A stretch of 64,000 nucleotides of DNA from Methylocella tundrae (lineage in GTDB: Bacteria; Pseudomonadota; Alphaproteobacteria; Rhizobiales; Beijerinckiaceae). Below the pieces are notes generated by a model that worked only from the letters and a program-made list of their open reading frames with translations, ran no database searches and was not told where the DNA came from. The stretch spans positions 2,266,501 through 2,330,500 of the forward strand of contig NZ_CP139089.1 of NCBI RefSeq assembly GCF_038024855.1. Direction: 5' to 3'. Made by a program: the position numbers and the translations under genes. Position 1 is the stretch's first letter, and each line of letters begins with the position of its first letter. This document shows positions 44,371 through 54,914 of the stretch, piece after piece.

Positions 44371-45156
44371 TCACATCGCGAAAGCTTCGCCAAATTCGGC
44401 GTGATTCGCGTCTAAAAACCGGGCGGCGCAGTTCGGCTCGTCAATTTCAGGATGTTTCACCGGATCGATATGAAACGGCCTGCCGCGCCTATGCGTAAAC
44501 TCGTGGGCGTGCACGCGGAACCAGCGGCTCAGAGCCTTGGCTCCACCGGCTTCGGCGCTGTATGGCGGATCGCCCCCTCGCTTCGCCCGAGCATGAAGAT
44601 GCCCGGCCGGAACGAAAGCGTGACGATCGTCGAAAACATCGATGACGATCCAGTGGTCGGCGTGAAGCCGATGGAATTGCATAACTGCGAGGCCCCAGAT
44701 CTCGTCCGGGTCCAAGGTCGTCTGAAACCAAGCTTCATATTCTTCCGGTTTCCACTGCCGCAGGGTTTCCTTGCCGATCTCATAAAGCGACTGATGGCCC
44801 GTCGCCGCGCCCGACGGCATTCTGTCAAAGATTCGATCGAACACGACGGCGACGGCGGCCCATTCCGTTGTATCTTCGTACCAGCGGTCCTCTGTCCGCA
44901 GATAGCGCGGCAAGGCTTTCTGACGCGAGGGAGAAAGCTGGTAGCCGCTTCTCGTTTGCGTCGCAAACCACATGATGCCCGGGGCGATTTCCCTCGCATC
45001 GGCGACCTCGCCCCACGGGCTCAAAGCCGGCTTCGGCGAAGGACGGGCCGCCAGCCTGCTCCAAAGCGAAGGCGTCGGACCCTGATCGGCGCCTCCGATC
45101 TCGGCCAGCGTCAGAGGAGGCGACTCCACCTCCAGCCGATCAAAAAAATAGGGCAT
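44371..45156 (-). CDS. DUF7007-like protein of unknown function
   Basis: A 261-residue soluble protein. GIMWFATQTRSGYQLSPSRQKALP and EWAAVAVVFDRIFD resemble DUF7007-type proteins, which occur in rhizobial plasmids and accessory regions; I hold this call loosely. No catalytic motif is evident, though the C-terminal third is rich in His and acidic residues (ADHWIVIDVFDDRHAFVPAGHLH, HAHEFTHRRGRPFHIDP). A GGAGGGA ribosome site supports the start. Its position between polysaccharide genes and an unusual intergenic repeat suggests accessory DNA. Confidence 0.6.
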   Translation of the reverse strand: MPYFFDRLEVESPPLTLAEIGGADQGPTPSLWSRLAARPSPKPALSPWGEVADAREIAPGIMWFATQTRSGYQLSPSRQKALPRYLRTEDRWYEDTTEWAAVAVVFDRIFDRMPSGAATGHQSLYEIGKETLRQWKPEEYEAWFQTTLDPDEIWGLAVMQFHRLHADHWIVIDVFDDRHAFVPAGHLHARAKRGGDPPYSAEAGGAKALSRWFRVHAHEFTHRRGRPFHIDPVKHPEIDEPNCAARFLDANHAEFGEAFAM

Positions 45157-45577
45157 AACCGCATCCCTCCAAATATGAACCGCCGATCAAAAGCGTTTCG
45201 GGGGCCTTTGACGATCAAAGCTAGAGCTTTGTAAAAAACTGCGCCGTCTCAATAACCAGTCTGAAAAACCCATCGAAAATATATTACATCATTTCGATGG
45301 GATCGCAGTTTTTAATAATCATTTATTCTCTACGGTAAATCGCCAAGATCCCGCCTGCCTTATTCACTCAATTTTAAGTTGCGCCGCTGCCTGGTCAGCG
45401 CTGGCAAGGTAAGATGACCTTGAAACTTTGCCGCTGATCTAAAAAGATGTTCGGCATTTGAATGAAAGGGAGACGTTCGCCGCCGCCGGCTCAAGCCCGA
45501 CCGCGCGGCCCCCCGGGACGCTTCCAAAGACGACGATCGGCGCGCTGGCGCCTGGACGCTCCGCTAAGGCGTCGTCG
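45157..45577. other. 421-bp AT-richer intergenic region with nested inverted repeats
   Basis: No gene is apparent. The region holds two perfect nested inverted repeats (described at 45234-45313) and runs of A and T unusual for the window. The part from 45440 onward is GC-rich and reads as leader or spacer next to the convergent 3' end of the secreted protein gene. Confidence 0.65.
45234..45313. repeat. Nested perfect inverted repeats
   Basis: Outer arms AAAAACTGCG (45234-45243) and CGCAGTTTTT (45304-45313) enclose inner arms CCCATCGAAA (45269-45278) and TTTCGATGGG (45292-45301). The inner loop is 13 bases and AT-rich. The gap between arms is 25 bases on the left and 2 on the right. It could be a structured transcript, a terminator acting in either direction, or a decayed mobile element end. 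Confidence 0.7.
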
Positions 45578-46960
45578 TCACCGGCAGGACGCCGTGACCA
45601 CCGCGTCAACGGGCTGGCCGCCGTCGGCGGGCGTGAGCTTGCTCAGGGTAAGCTTCAGCCGGCCCGCGCTCGCAAGGCTCTTCAGCCTGATGATCATGAC
45701 GTTCGACCAGAACTCAGGCGGAGCGTCGACAGCCGCGACGCCTTCGCTTGCAGCCTCGCCCGCCTTGATCGCCCTGTCGAAGGCGACCAGCACCGACCCA
45801 TCGGCGCCGACGCCGCCGAAGCCGCAATTCACGGAAGGCGGCGCGGCGGCGGCTGGATCCGATGAAACCGCCGCCATCGCATCATTGACCTTGGCTGTGG
45901 GATCGGGGCCGGGGCGGATGAAAGCGCCAAGAGGCGTCATTGGCTGGTCTGGCGTCAGCGGCGGCATATTGCCCGTGGCGGCGTAAGCGCGCCAGACCTT
46001 CGCGGCGCGTTCGCTCGGCAGCCAGATGAACGGCCGCGGATCGTGGTAGCTGTCGCGCGGGCTGATCGCAACATTGACCATGCGCTCGCCGTCGCTCCAG
46101 GGCTGCGTCGACGTCCTGACCGCGACATCGTAAGTCCCAAGCCATCCGGCGTGGTTCCGCCAGTCCGGCGCAAGAGCGGGGCCGGCGAGCGGAGGCGTCG
46201 CGGGCAGGCGCAGCTTCAGCACTTCCTCAAGCCAGACCCGCAGAAACCGAAAGTCGATTCTATGCTGATATCCATGCACCGAGCCGCCATGCCAATGCCC
46301 CGGCTGGCTGATCAAGGTGAGGGGCGCGCCGGCTTTTGCGACGAGGTTGCGGGCGAAGGCGTCGTGCGTAATCTTGGGGTTTGCATCCTCGACGTCGGTT
46401 AAAAGTCCGCCAAAGCCGTCGTCCGGATCGGAAAGGAATAATTGCGGAACCCACGCCGGCGCCTGATAGGGCGGCTGATCGAGTTCATCGAGGCCGATGA
46501 CCGCGAGAACCCTTTGCGGCGGCAGTCGCGAATCGGCGTTTGAGAGAAGCGGGCTGGACGCGGTTCCGCCCGCCGCCGCCGCGCCGACCGAAAAGCCGAA
46601 CAATACGACGTTGAGATTCTCGATCTCGGGGTGGTTCGGGAGTCGGCGGGCCGCCGCCCGCAGCGTGTCGAGAATCTTCTTTGCGTTGCCCTCAGGGTCG
46701 GAATAGGTCAGCGGCAAATCGAGCTGGATGCTGTTGAACTCGGCGGCGACGGCGCGCCAGTTTGGCTCGCCGTCGGGCAGCCACACCGGGCTGATATTGA
46801 TGAAAGCCGCCCGCGCGGGTTTTGCGAGGTCAGGAAGGTAAGCGTCATACCCATTGATCTTGCCCCTCCACGGTTTCGGCTCGGACGCGTCAGGGGCCGC
46901 GGAGGCCCCCGCGAGGCCAAGGGCAATCGCGAAAGCGAGGGTCAAAGCGCGTAAGCTCAT
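45578..46960 (-). CDS. Secreted alpha/beta-hydrolase-fold protein of unknown function
   Basis: A 460-residue exported protein with a signal peptide (about 1-22, ALTLAFAIALGLAGASA). The N-terminal part looks like an alpha/beta hydrolase: a nucleophile elbow NVVLFGFSVGAAAAGG with Ser near residue 125, an acidic residue in LFLSDPDDGFGG, and a His in SQPGHWHGGSVHG. The C-terminal ~180 residues (from about 270) form a separate region that I do not recognise. Substrate unknown. The ATG at 46960 follows GGGAGC. Confidence 0.7.
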   Translation of the reverse strand: MSLRALTLAFAIALGLAGASAAPDASEPKPWRGKINGYDAYLPDLAKPARAAFINISPVWLPDGEPNWRAVAAEFNSIQLDLPLTYSDPEGNAKKILDTLRAAARRLPNHPEIENLNVVLFGFSVGAAAAGGTASSPLLSNADSRLPPQRVLAVIGLDELDQPPYQAPAWVPQLFLSDPDDGFGGLLTDVEDANPKITHDAFARNLVAKAGAPLTLISQPGHWHGGSVHGYQHRIDFRFLRVWLEEVLKLRLPATPPLAGPALAPDWRNHAGWLGTYDVAVRTSTQPWSDGERMVNVAISPRDSYHDPRPFIWLPSERAAKVWRAYAATGNMPPLTPDQPMTPLGAFIRPGPDPTAKVNDAMAAVSSDPAAAAPPSVNCGFGGVGADGSVLVAFDRAIKAGEAASEGVAAVDAPPEFWSNVMIIRLKSLASAGRLKLTLSKLTPADGGQPVDAVVTASCR

Positions 46961-47238
46961 GTTTGCTCCCAACCTGTTCTTCGCCAGGGGCGCTTCGAAG
47001 GCATCCTAATTCGCGGCGTCCGGCCAAAATGGGTGGACAGGATCATAAACCGTGCGTAACGCATTGAGGAACATTCCAGCGGCCTGAACCAACACAAGCT
47101 CGCGAGCCGGGCGGCGGGACCACGCTGCCTCCGGCGTTTGCGTGATGGTGTTCGGGCGGTTAAAAGCATATCGGCGGCGGTCACACGAGGCCGCCGCCCG
47201 CAAAGGTCCGCCCGAGCCCTACTGACGGAGGAATTGGC

Positions 47239-47646
47239 ATGAAGAACCCGGATGCGCGGGCCTGGATGTGGTCCGACGCGGTGGATATGCTGGCGCGCGC
47301 GGACCGTCTTCATCGCCAGCTCTTCCAGCTCGCCTCGAGCCAAAGCCGCAAATCCAGCTGGGAGCCGCCCGTCGACGTCGTCGAGACCGACCGCGAACTG
47401 ATCGTGCTGGCGGCGCTGCCCGGCGTCGATCCGCAAAACATCAAGGTGGCGATCGAGAACGGTCAACTGGTGATCGCGGGCGAACGGCTGCTGCCGCCAG
47501 AGTTCAGAACCGCCGCGATCCATCGCCTGGAGCTGCCGCAGGGACGCTTCGAACGGACGCTGCCGCTGCCGCCCGGCCGCTATGAAGTTTTGCGACCTTC
47601 GGCGGCCAATGGCTGTCTCGCCATCGTCCTGCGTAAAGTGATTTAG
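47239..47646 (+). CDS. Hsp20/alpha-crystallin family small heat shock protein
   Basis: A 135-residue small heat shock protein. The alpha-crystallin domain starts near residue 43 (WEPPVDVVETDRELIVLAALPGVDPQNIKV) and ends at LAIVLRKV. The C-terminal I-x-I/V tail that drives oligomer assembly is short or absent (the chain ends at KVI). A GGAGGAA ribosome site is present. It lies 110 bp before lon on the same strand, so chaperone and protease may be co-induced. Confidence 0.92.
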   Translation: MKNPDARAWMWSDAVDMLARADRLHRQLFQLASSQSRKSSWEPPVDVVETDRELIVLAALPGVDPQNIKVAIENGQLVIAGERLLPPEFRTAAIHRLELPQGRFERTLPLPPGRYEVLRPSAANGCLAIVLRKVI

Positions 47647-47651
47647 AGCGC

Positions 47652-47677
47652 GATGAGCTAAATCCGTCCTGCTCATC
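47652..47677. repeat. Hairpin between hsp20 and lon
   Basis: GATGAGC (47652-47658) pairs with GCTCATC (47671-47677) across 12 bases, with a CCCTATTTT stretch shortly after. It could attenuate read-through from hsp20 into lon or be part of another intergenic repeat family. Confidence 0.4.
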
Positions 47678-47756
47678 ACTTCCCTATTTTGACGAATGAT
47701 CTCAGCTAGGCGCCGGCTATTTCCTGCAAGATCATCGTCCAACCGGAAATCCCGCC

Positions 47757-50192
<2,436 letters not shown>

Positions 50193-50216
50193 GACGAGGC
50201 GTGAGGAACGGCGCCG

Positions 50217-51173
50217 TCAGTCTTTCAGGGAGACGCGATGTTCCAGCTCCTCGCCCTTCATGAAGCGCACGAGGTTGCGTTCGACGATGGCCGCGAGGCG
50301 GCGTGAGGGAAGCTCCCCGCCCATCACCGCGACATGCGGCGTGATGACGACATTCCTGCAAGTCCACAGCGGATCGTCGGATGGCGGCGGCTCAGGATCG
50401 GTGACGTCGAGACCCGCCCCGGCGATGACGCCCTTTTTGAGCGCCGCGGAAAGAGCGCCCGCGTCGATGATCTCGCCGCGGGCGATATTGACGACAACCG
50501 CGCGCCGGGGCAGCGCGGCGAGCTCATCGGCGCCGATGGCATGGCGCGTGCTCTCCGTCAGCGGGGCCGCGACGATAAGGGCATCGCTGACCTTCAGCGC
50601 CTCGCCGAGCTGATCGCGGGAGAACGTTTCATCAGCGAGCGGCTGCGGCGTTCCGGCGCGGTTCACCGCGATGATGCGCGCTCCAAAAGGGCGCAGCCTT
50701 GCGGCGATCTCCCGCCCGATGTTGCCGAAGCCGAAAATCGTCACGACGGCCTCATCGAGCGTTTTCATCCCCGCGCCGATCGCAGGGTCCCATTCGTGCT
50801 TGGCCATCTGGCCGAGGGCGTCGGGGAGCCGGCGAAAGAGCGCCAGTAGCAGGGCGAGCGCATGTTCGGCGACAAATGGCGCATAGGCGTCCCCCGCATT
50901 GGTGACGACAACGCCGCCGGGCGCGCCGTAACGCTTTACGATGTCGAACCCCATGCTCTTTAGTTGAATCCATTTGAGACGGCCGGCGTCGCGTTTGAGG
51001 GCGGCCGCGCGTTCGGCGTCATAAACGGTCGGGTCGGTCCAGAGCGCATCGGCCTCGGGCAGCTCTCTGACAAAATCGGCAAGACTATCGACGCTCACAA
51101 GTTCAACGCCGTGGCGGGCCGCGACATCCTGCAACTCAGCGCGGCTGGGGGCGCCCTCAAGAATGATTTTCAT
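50217..51173 (-). CDS. D-2-hydroxyacid dehydrogenase family protein
   Basis: A 318-residue NAD(P)-dependent dehydrogenase. The Rossmann motif is VTIFGFGNIGREIAARL. The catalytic residues are in NIARGEIIDA (Arg), TDPEPPPSDDPLW (Glu) and VVITPHVAVMGG (His). Related enzymes reduce glyoxylate, hydroxypyruvate or phosphoglycerate derivatives; the exact substrate is unclear. The start at 51173 follows GGAG. It is convergent with lon, 24 bp apart. Confidence 0.92.
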   Translation of the reverse strand: MKIILEGAPSRAELQDVAARHGVELVSVDSLADFVRELPEADALWTDPTVYDAERAAALKRDAGRLKWIQLKSMGFDIVKRYGAPGGVVVTNAGDAYAPFVAEHALALLLALFRRLPDALGQMAKHEWDPAIGAGMKTLDEAVVTIFGFGNIGREIAARLRPFGARIIAVNRAGTPQPLADETFSRDQLGEALKVSDALIVAAPLTESTRHAIGADELAALPRRAVVVNIARGEIIDAGALSAALKKGVIAGAGLDVTDPEPPPSDDPLWTCRNVVITPHVAVMGGELPSRRLAAIVERNLVRFMKGEELEHRVSLKD

Positions 51174-51328
51174 CAATAGCTCCTTCGAGCGCGTCGCAAA
51201 GCCGGAGACCGCCGCGCCATTGTCGTTTTCAGGACAAAAAGCCCGGCGCAAAAGTTGCTTCGATCCCGTGCTCCCGCCGCCGAAGAAAGGGCGGCGCCAG
51301 TCACGTCGACGAGCAACGCGAGGATTTT

Positions 51329-51565
51329 ATGCCGCTCTACGCTTACAAATGCCAGGACTGCGATGCCGACTTCGAGCTCCTGGTTCGGACTTCCGATGTC
51401 CCGGCGTGTCCGTCCTGCGCCGGCGAGAAACTGCAACAGCAGGTCGCCAGGATCTGCGTCGACATAAAATATCCAGCCGTCGCAAAATCATGGCGCAAGG
51501 CCGCGGCGCGAGAAGGAGACCTTTCAAATTTCAGCAAGCAGGAGCTGCAAACGAAGAAGGCTTAG
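51329..51565 (+). CDS. FmdB family zinc-ribbon protein
   Basis: A 78-residue protein that opens with MPLYAYKCQDCDADFELLV and continues with PACPSCAGEKLQQQV, giving two CxxC knuckles of the FmdB zinc ribbon. The family was named from a regulator of formamidase in Methylophilus; a general function is not known. The C-terminal half is charged and variable. It is divergent from the hydroxyacid dehydrogenase gene. Confidence 0.9.
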   Translation: MPLYAYKCQDCDADFELLVRTSDVPACPSCAGEKLQQQVARICVDIKYPAVAKSWRKAAAREGDLSNFSKQELQTKKA

Positions 51566-51640
51566 CCGAAGCGGCGCATTCGCGATCAGTTAAAATGACT
51601 GTCTGAAATGATCCAATCCGGCTGACGACGTCATCCCGCC

Positions 51641-53032
51641 TCAAAGCAGCGGGTCGAGCATCCGCGCGACTCCTTCAATCGTATCGCGTAAATCCGAGAC
51701 GGGCGTCACGCCCTTTTGCGTCGTGTCGTGCAGGTTCTCGATCCATGCCGCGACGGCGCCGACCTGTTCGGCGCCATAGACAATGGCGTTCGCCTCAAAA
51801 TTCAGGAACAGGCTGCGCGGGTCGATATTGACCGAGCCGACCATAGCGAGACCATCGTCGACGACGAGGATTTTCGCATGCACCATGCCGCCGATGAAAC
51901 GGATGACGCTGACGCCCGCCGCCGCGGCGTCGCGCAGCGGCTGGCCGCGGGCAAGGTCCGCGATGAAATGATTGGAGGGGTCCGGCACGTAAACGCGCAC
52001 GTCGACGCCGCGATGAGCCGCGAGAGCCAGCGCTTCCGCGAGGCCCTCCGGCGGAATGAAATAAGGCGTCACGATCCAAAGGCGCCGCCGCGCCGCGAAA
52101 GCGGCCGATACGATGGCGGCATAGACGGGATCGCCCGGAACATCGGGGCCTGAAGGCGCGATCTGCACCACGGCTTCTCCGAAACCCGGCGCCGCTGGCG
52201 GCGGGGACGAAGTTTTGATGCGCTCGCCGGTAACGAATTGCCAGTCGGCTGCAAACAGCGCCGCGTAATCGCGGACGGCCGGACCTTCGAGCAGAAAAGA
52301 CAAATCGCGCCACCGCTTCGGATCCGGCGCTGGACCCATATATTCGACCGCGACATTGGCGCCCCCGGCGACGACCCTCACATCGTCGGCGATCAGCATC
52401 TTGCGATGATTGCGCATATTGGTGCGGGTGAAATGCGCCAGGCGCACGGGAAGAAAGAAGGCGACCTCGCCGCCGGCCCGCACCAACGGATCGAGCGAGC
52501 GCTTCGACGTCGAAAACGATCCGACGCCGTCGAGCATAAGGCGCACGTCGAGGCCGGAGCGTGCGCGCCGCGCCAGCGCCTCGACAATGGCGAGGCCAAC
52601 CGGGTCCGGATGCAGGATGAAGCTCGCCATATGGATATGCTTTTCGGCGCCGTCGATCGTCTCCATGAAGCGGTGGTAGATGTCGACGCCATCGGCGCAA
52701 AGGGTAAACCGGTTGCCAAAACGCGCCGGCGGCAGGCCATAGCTCTGCACCAGCCGGTCGGCGCTGGCCTCGCCGGGCGGCAGCCCGACAACCGGCTCGG
52801 CCGAGCCGAGCGGCGGCTTCAGCAGCTGGGCGCCCTTGAGCTTGCGTCCGCCCAGCACGAAATAGGCGGGAATGCCGAGCCAGGGGATCAGCAGGATCGC
52901 CAGCATCCATGCCGTCGTGCTGGCGGCCGAACGGCGCTGGCGCAGCATGCGCGGGATGATGAGGAGGGTCATCGCCACGCCCGCGATCATCGAAAAATTG
53001 GAAGCGATAATCGAATCAAACATCGCGATCAC
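51641..53032 (-). CDS. cls: Cardiolipin synthase (phospholipase D family)
   Basis: A 463-residue membrane enzyme that condenses phosphatidylglycerol to cardiolipin. Two N-terminal membrane helices (about 10-30 and 38-60) precede two HKD phospholipase D motifs: HRKMLIADDVRVVAGGAN near residue 210 and HAKILVVDDGLAMVGSVN near residue 390. The start may be ATG 53032 or the Met four codons later. It is alone on its strand; 355 bp separate it from the next divergent gene. Confidence 0.93.
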   Translation of the reverse strand: MIAMFDSIIASNFSMIAGVAMTLLIIPRMLRQRRSAASTTAWMLAILLIPWLGIPAYFVLGGRKLKGAQLLKPPLGSAEPVVGLPPGEASADRLVQSYGLPPARFGNRFTLCADGVDIYHRFMETIDGAEKHIHMASFILHPDPVGLAIVEALARRARSGLDVRLMLDGVGSFSTSKRSLDPLVRAGGEVAFFLPVRLAHFTRTNMRNHRKMLIADDVRVVAGGANVAVEYMGPAPDPKRWRDLSFLLEGPAVRDYAALFAADWQFVTGERIKTSSPPPAAPGFGEAVVQIAPSGPDVPGDPVYAAIVSAAFAARRRLWIVTPYFIPPEGLAEALALAAHRGVDVRVYVPDPSNHFIADLARGQPLRDAAAAGVSVIRFIGGMVHAKILVVDDGLAMVGSVNIDPRSLFLNFEANAIVYGAEQVGAVAAWIENLHDTTQKGVTPVSDLRDTIEGVARMLDPLL

Positions 53033-53387
53033 TGAGCCTAACCTGCCCCAATTGACAAGAGGCGCCTCTTGCGCGGGCGCATTCCTTCTAGGCGAGCACG
53101 ACGCATTCTATCGCCTGAAAATGGTTTATGACGCGATAAGCCCCGTCCGCGGACCCCGCGCGCAGGCCTTCCGGCGCAGGCTTTCCGGCGCAGGCTTGGC
53201 ATTCATTGAATTCCTCGCTCCACATGAAGACGCATCAGCTTCCGCTTTCCAGCCCGGCGGCTGAAATTTTAACCTTACGCGCTTACCAAGAGGCAAGCGT
53301 CAATCCCCTATTGCCGCCGCAAATTGGAGAGATACAAGATAAATCCGGCTCTGGCGGAGCCAAAGCCGGGAGGCCGCATCCTCAAGC
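53033..53387. other. 355-bp intergenic region with a 14-bp tandem duplication
   Basis: No gene is visible between the divergent cls and L,D-transpeptidase genes. TTCCGGCGCAGGCT is perfectly duplicated at 53169-53182 and 53183-53196, with a partial third copy before it. Both promoters should lie here; I could not identify them. Confidence 0.65.
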
Positions 53388-54644
53388 ATGATGGAGATCA
53401 TGCTCCAGCTTATTGATAAGACACGGATTGAGCCTTTGAAGGAATCGCGCCGCGCCGCCGCTTTGATCGCCGCTCTGCTGGCCGCGCTGTTCATGGCGGG
53501 GGCCGCCGCCGCCGGCGCGTCAAAGGGCGAGCTGCCCATACCGGCGGCGACGCTCGCGCTGATGGCGGCGCGCGACACGACGCCCGACGCCCCGATCCTG
53601 ATGCGCGCCTACAAGAAAGAATCGGAGATCGAGGTCTGGAAGCTGAACAAGAGCGGACGTTATGTCTTCCTGAAAAGCTTCCCGATCTGCCGCTGGTCGG
53701 GCGCGCTGGGACCGAAGACACGGCAGGGCGACCGCCAGACGCCGGAGGGCTTCTACGCCGTCGGGCCGCACCAGATGAACCCCTATTCGCACTATTACCT
53801 TTCCTTCGACACCGGCTATCCGAACGCCTATGACCGCGCGCACGGCGGTTCGGGGTCGGACGTTATGGTGCATGGCACGTGCTCCTCGGCCGGATGCTTC
53901 GCCATGACCGACAGGCAGGTCGCGGAGATCTTCGCCCTCGCGCGGGAGGCGCTGCGGGGCGGCCAGAGCGCCTTCCAGTTCCAGTCCTATCCTTTCCGCA
54001 TGAGCGCGCAAAACATGGCGCGCTACCGCTCCGACCCCAACATCGCCTTCTGGCGCGAATTGAAGGAGGGGTCCGACCGGTTCGAGGCGACGGGCGAGGA
54101 GCTCGACGTCAGCGTCGTCAACGGCCGCTACGCCTTTGCGCCCTCGAAGGACCCGGCCAACGAGCTTCTCGCCGCCGCCCGCCATGCGCGCGAGCAGGCG
54201 CGCGTCGCCGCCTTCATCAAGGAGGGAAGCGCCGCCGTGCGCACGACCTATTCGGACGGCGGGCAGAACCCCTATTTCGCCGCGCTGCTGCGCAAAGGCG
54301 CCCATGTTGGCGACGTCAGCCGGCCGGAGGCGCTCGCCTTCGCCGGGGTGGACGAGGTTCTCTCTCCGGCACGAGGCGTTTGCGCGCGCAAGGGCGGCTG
54401 TCCCGACGCGATCGGCAGGGGACCGGAAGCCACGAAGGCCGCGGCGGATCAACCGAGGATGGACGCGCCGGCGGCGGACCAGCCGCGGATCATCCTCGCG
54501 GCGGCTCGCGTGGCGCCGATGCCGCAAACCGAACCGATAACCCTCGCCCCGGCGCCGTTTTGCTATAGCCTCGGACGCCCGGCGCCCCCGCAATCCACCA
54601 TCGCGGGCGGCATGCCGGTGCTGCCGGCGGTTTGGTTCGATTGA
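53388..54644 (+). CDS. L,D-transpeptidase family protein (YafK-like)
   Basis: A 418-residue protein anchored or exported through an N-terminal hydrophobic segment (about 23-43). The YkuD catalytic domain occupies about residues 60-215, with the active-site motif HGTCSSAGCFAMTD near residue 165, as in YafK/DpaA-type enzymes that act on peptidoglycan-protein or peptidoglycan cross-links. The C-terminal ~200 residues are low-complexity and Pro/Ala-rich, with an exact short duplication of AADQPR. The start is one of three close ATGs from 53388. Confidence 0.88.
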   Translation: MMEIMLQLIDKTRIEPLKESRRAAALIAALLAALFMAGAAAAGASKGELPIPAATLALMAARDTTPDAPILMRAYKKESEIEVWKLNKSGRYVFLKSFPICRWSGALGPKTRQGDRQTPEGFYAVGPHQMNPYSHYYLSFDTGYPNAYDRAHGGSGSDVMVHGTCSSAGCFAMTDRQVAEIFALAREALRGGQSAFQFQSYPFRMSAQNMARYRSDPNIAFWRELKEGSDRFEATGEELDVSVVNGRYAFAPSKDPANELLAAARHAREQARVAAFIKEGSAAVRTTYSDGGQNPYFAALLRKGAHVGDVSRPEALAFAGVDEVLSPARGVCARKGGCPDAIGRGPEATKAAADQPRMDAPAADQPRIILAAARVAPMPQTEPITLAPAPFCYSLGRPAPPQSTIAGGMPVLPAVWFD

Positions 54645-54914
54645 GGGTTTCGGTTTGATGTCGCTTCCCGACCCGCTGGGGTCATAGGACGGCCCGTTAC
54701 GCGATCTCTGGAACGGACGTTCAGCGCCGGTCGACGCCGACGGCTTCGCGCGCGTTTGGGCAGTAGCGGCGACCATAGCCATTTCTCCAAGTGGACGTCC
54801 GCTCTAGGCAGTTCAAAGCTTAAACGGGGCCTGAAGGCAGACGTGGGCTTTTCGGCCAAAATGACCGGTCCGGAAGTTTGTGTTGCGACCGGCGCCAAGC
54901 ATTTTGCGCTAGCA

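Noticed and set aside
54645..54914. A possible small gene or attachment site next to the NACHT gene
   Set aside because: The open frames are short and unlike known proteins, and no direct repeat matching the other border at 57.15-57.37 kb was seen.
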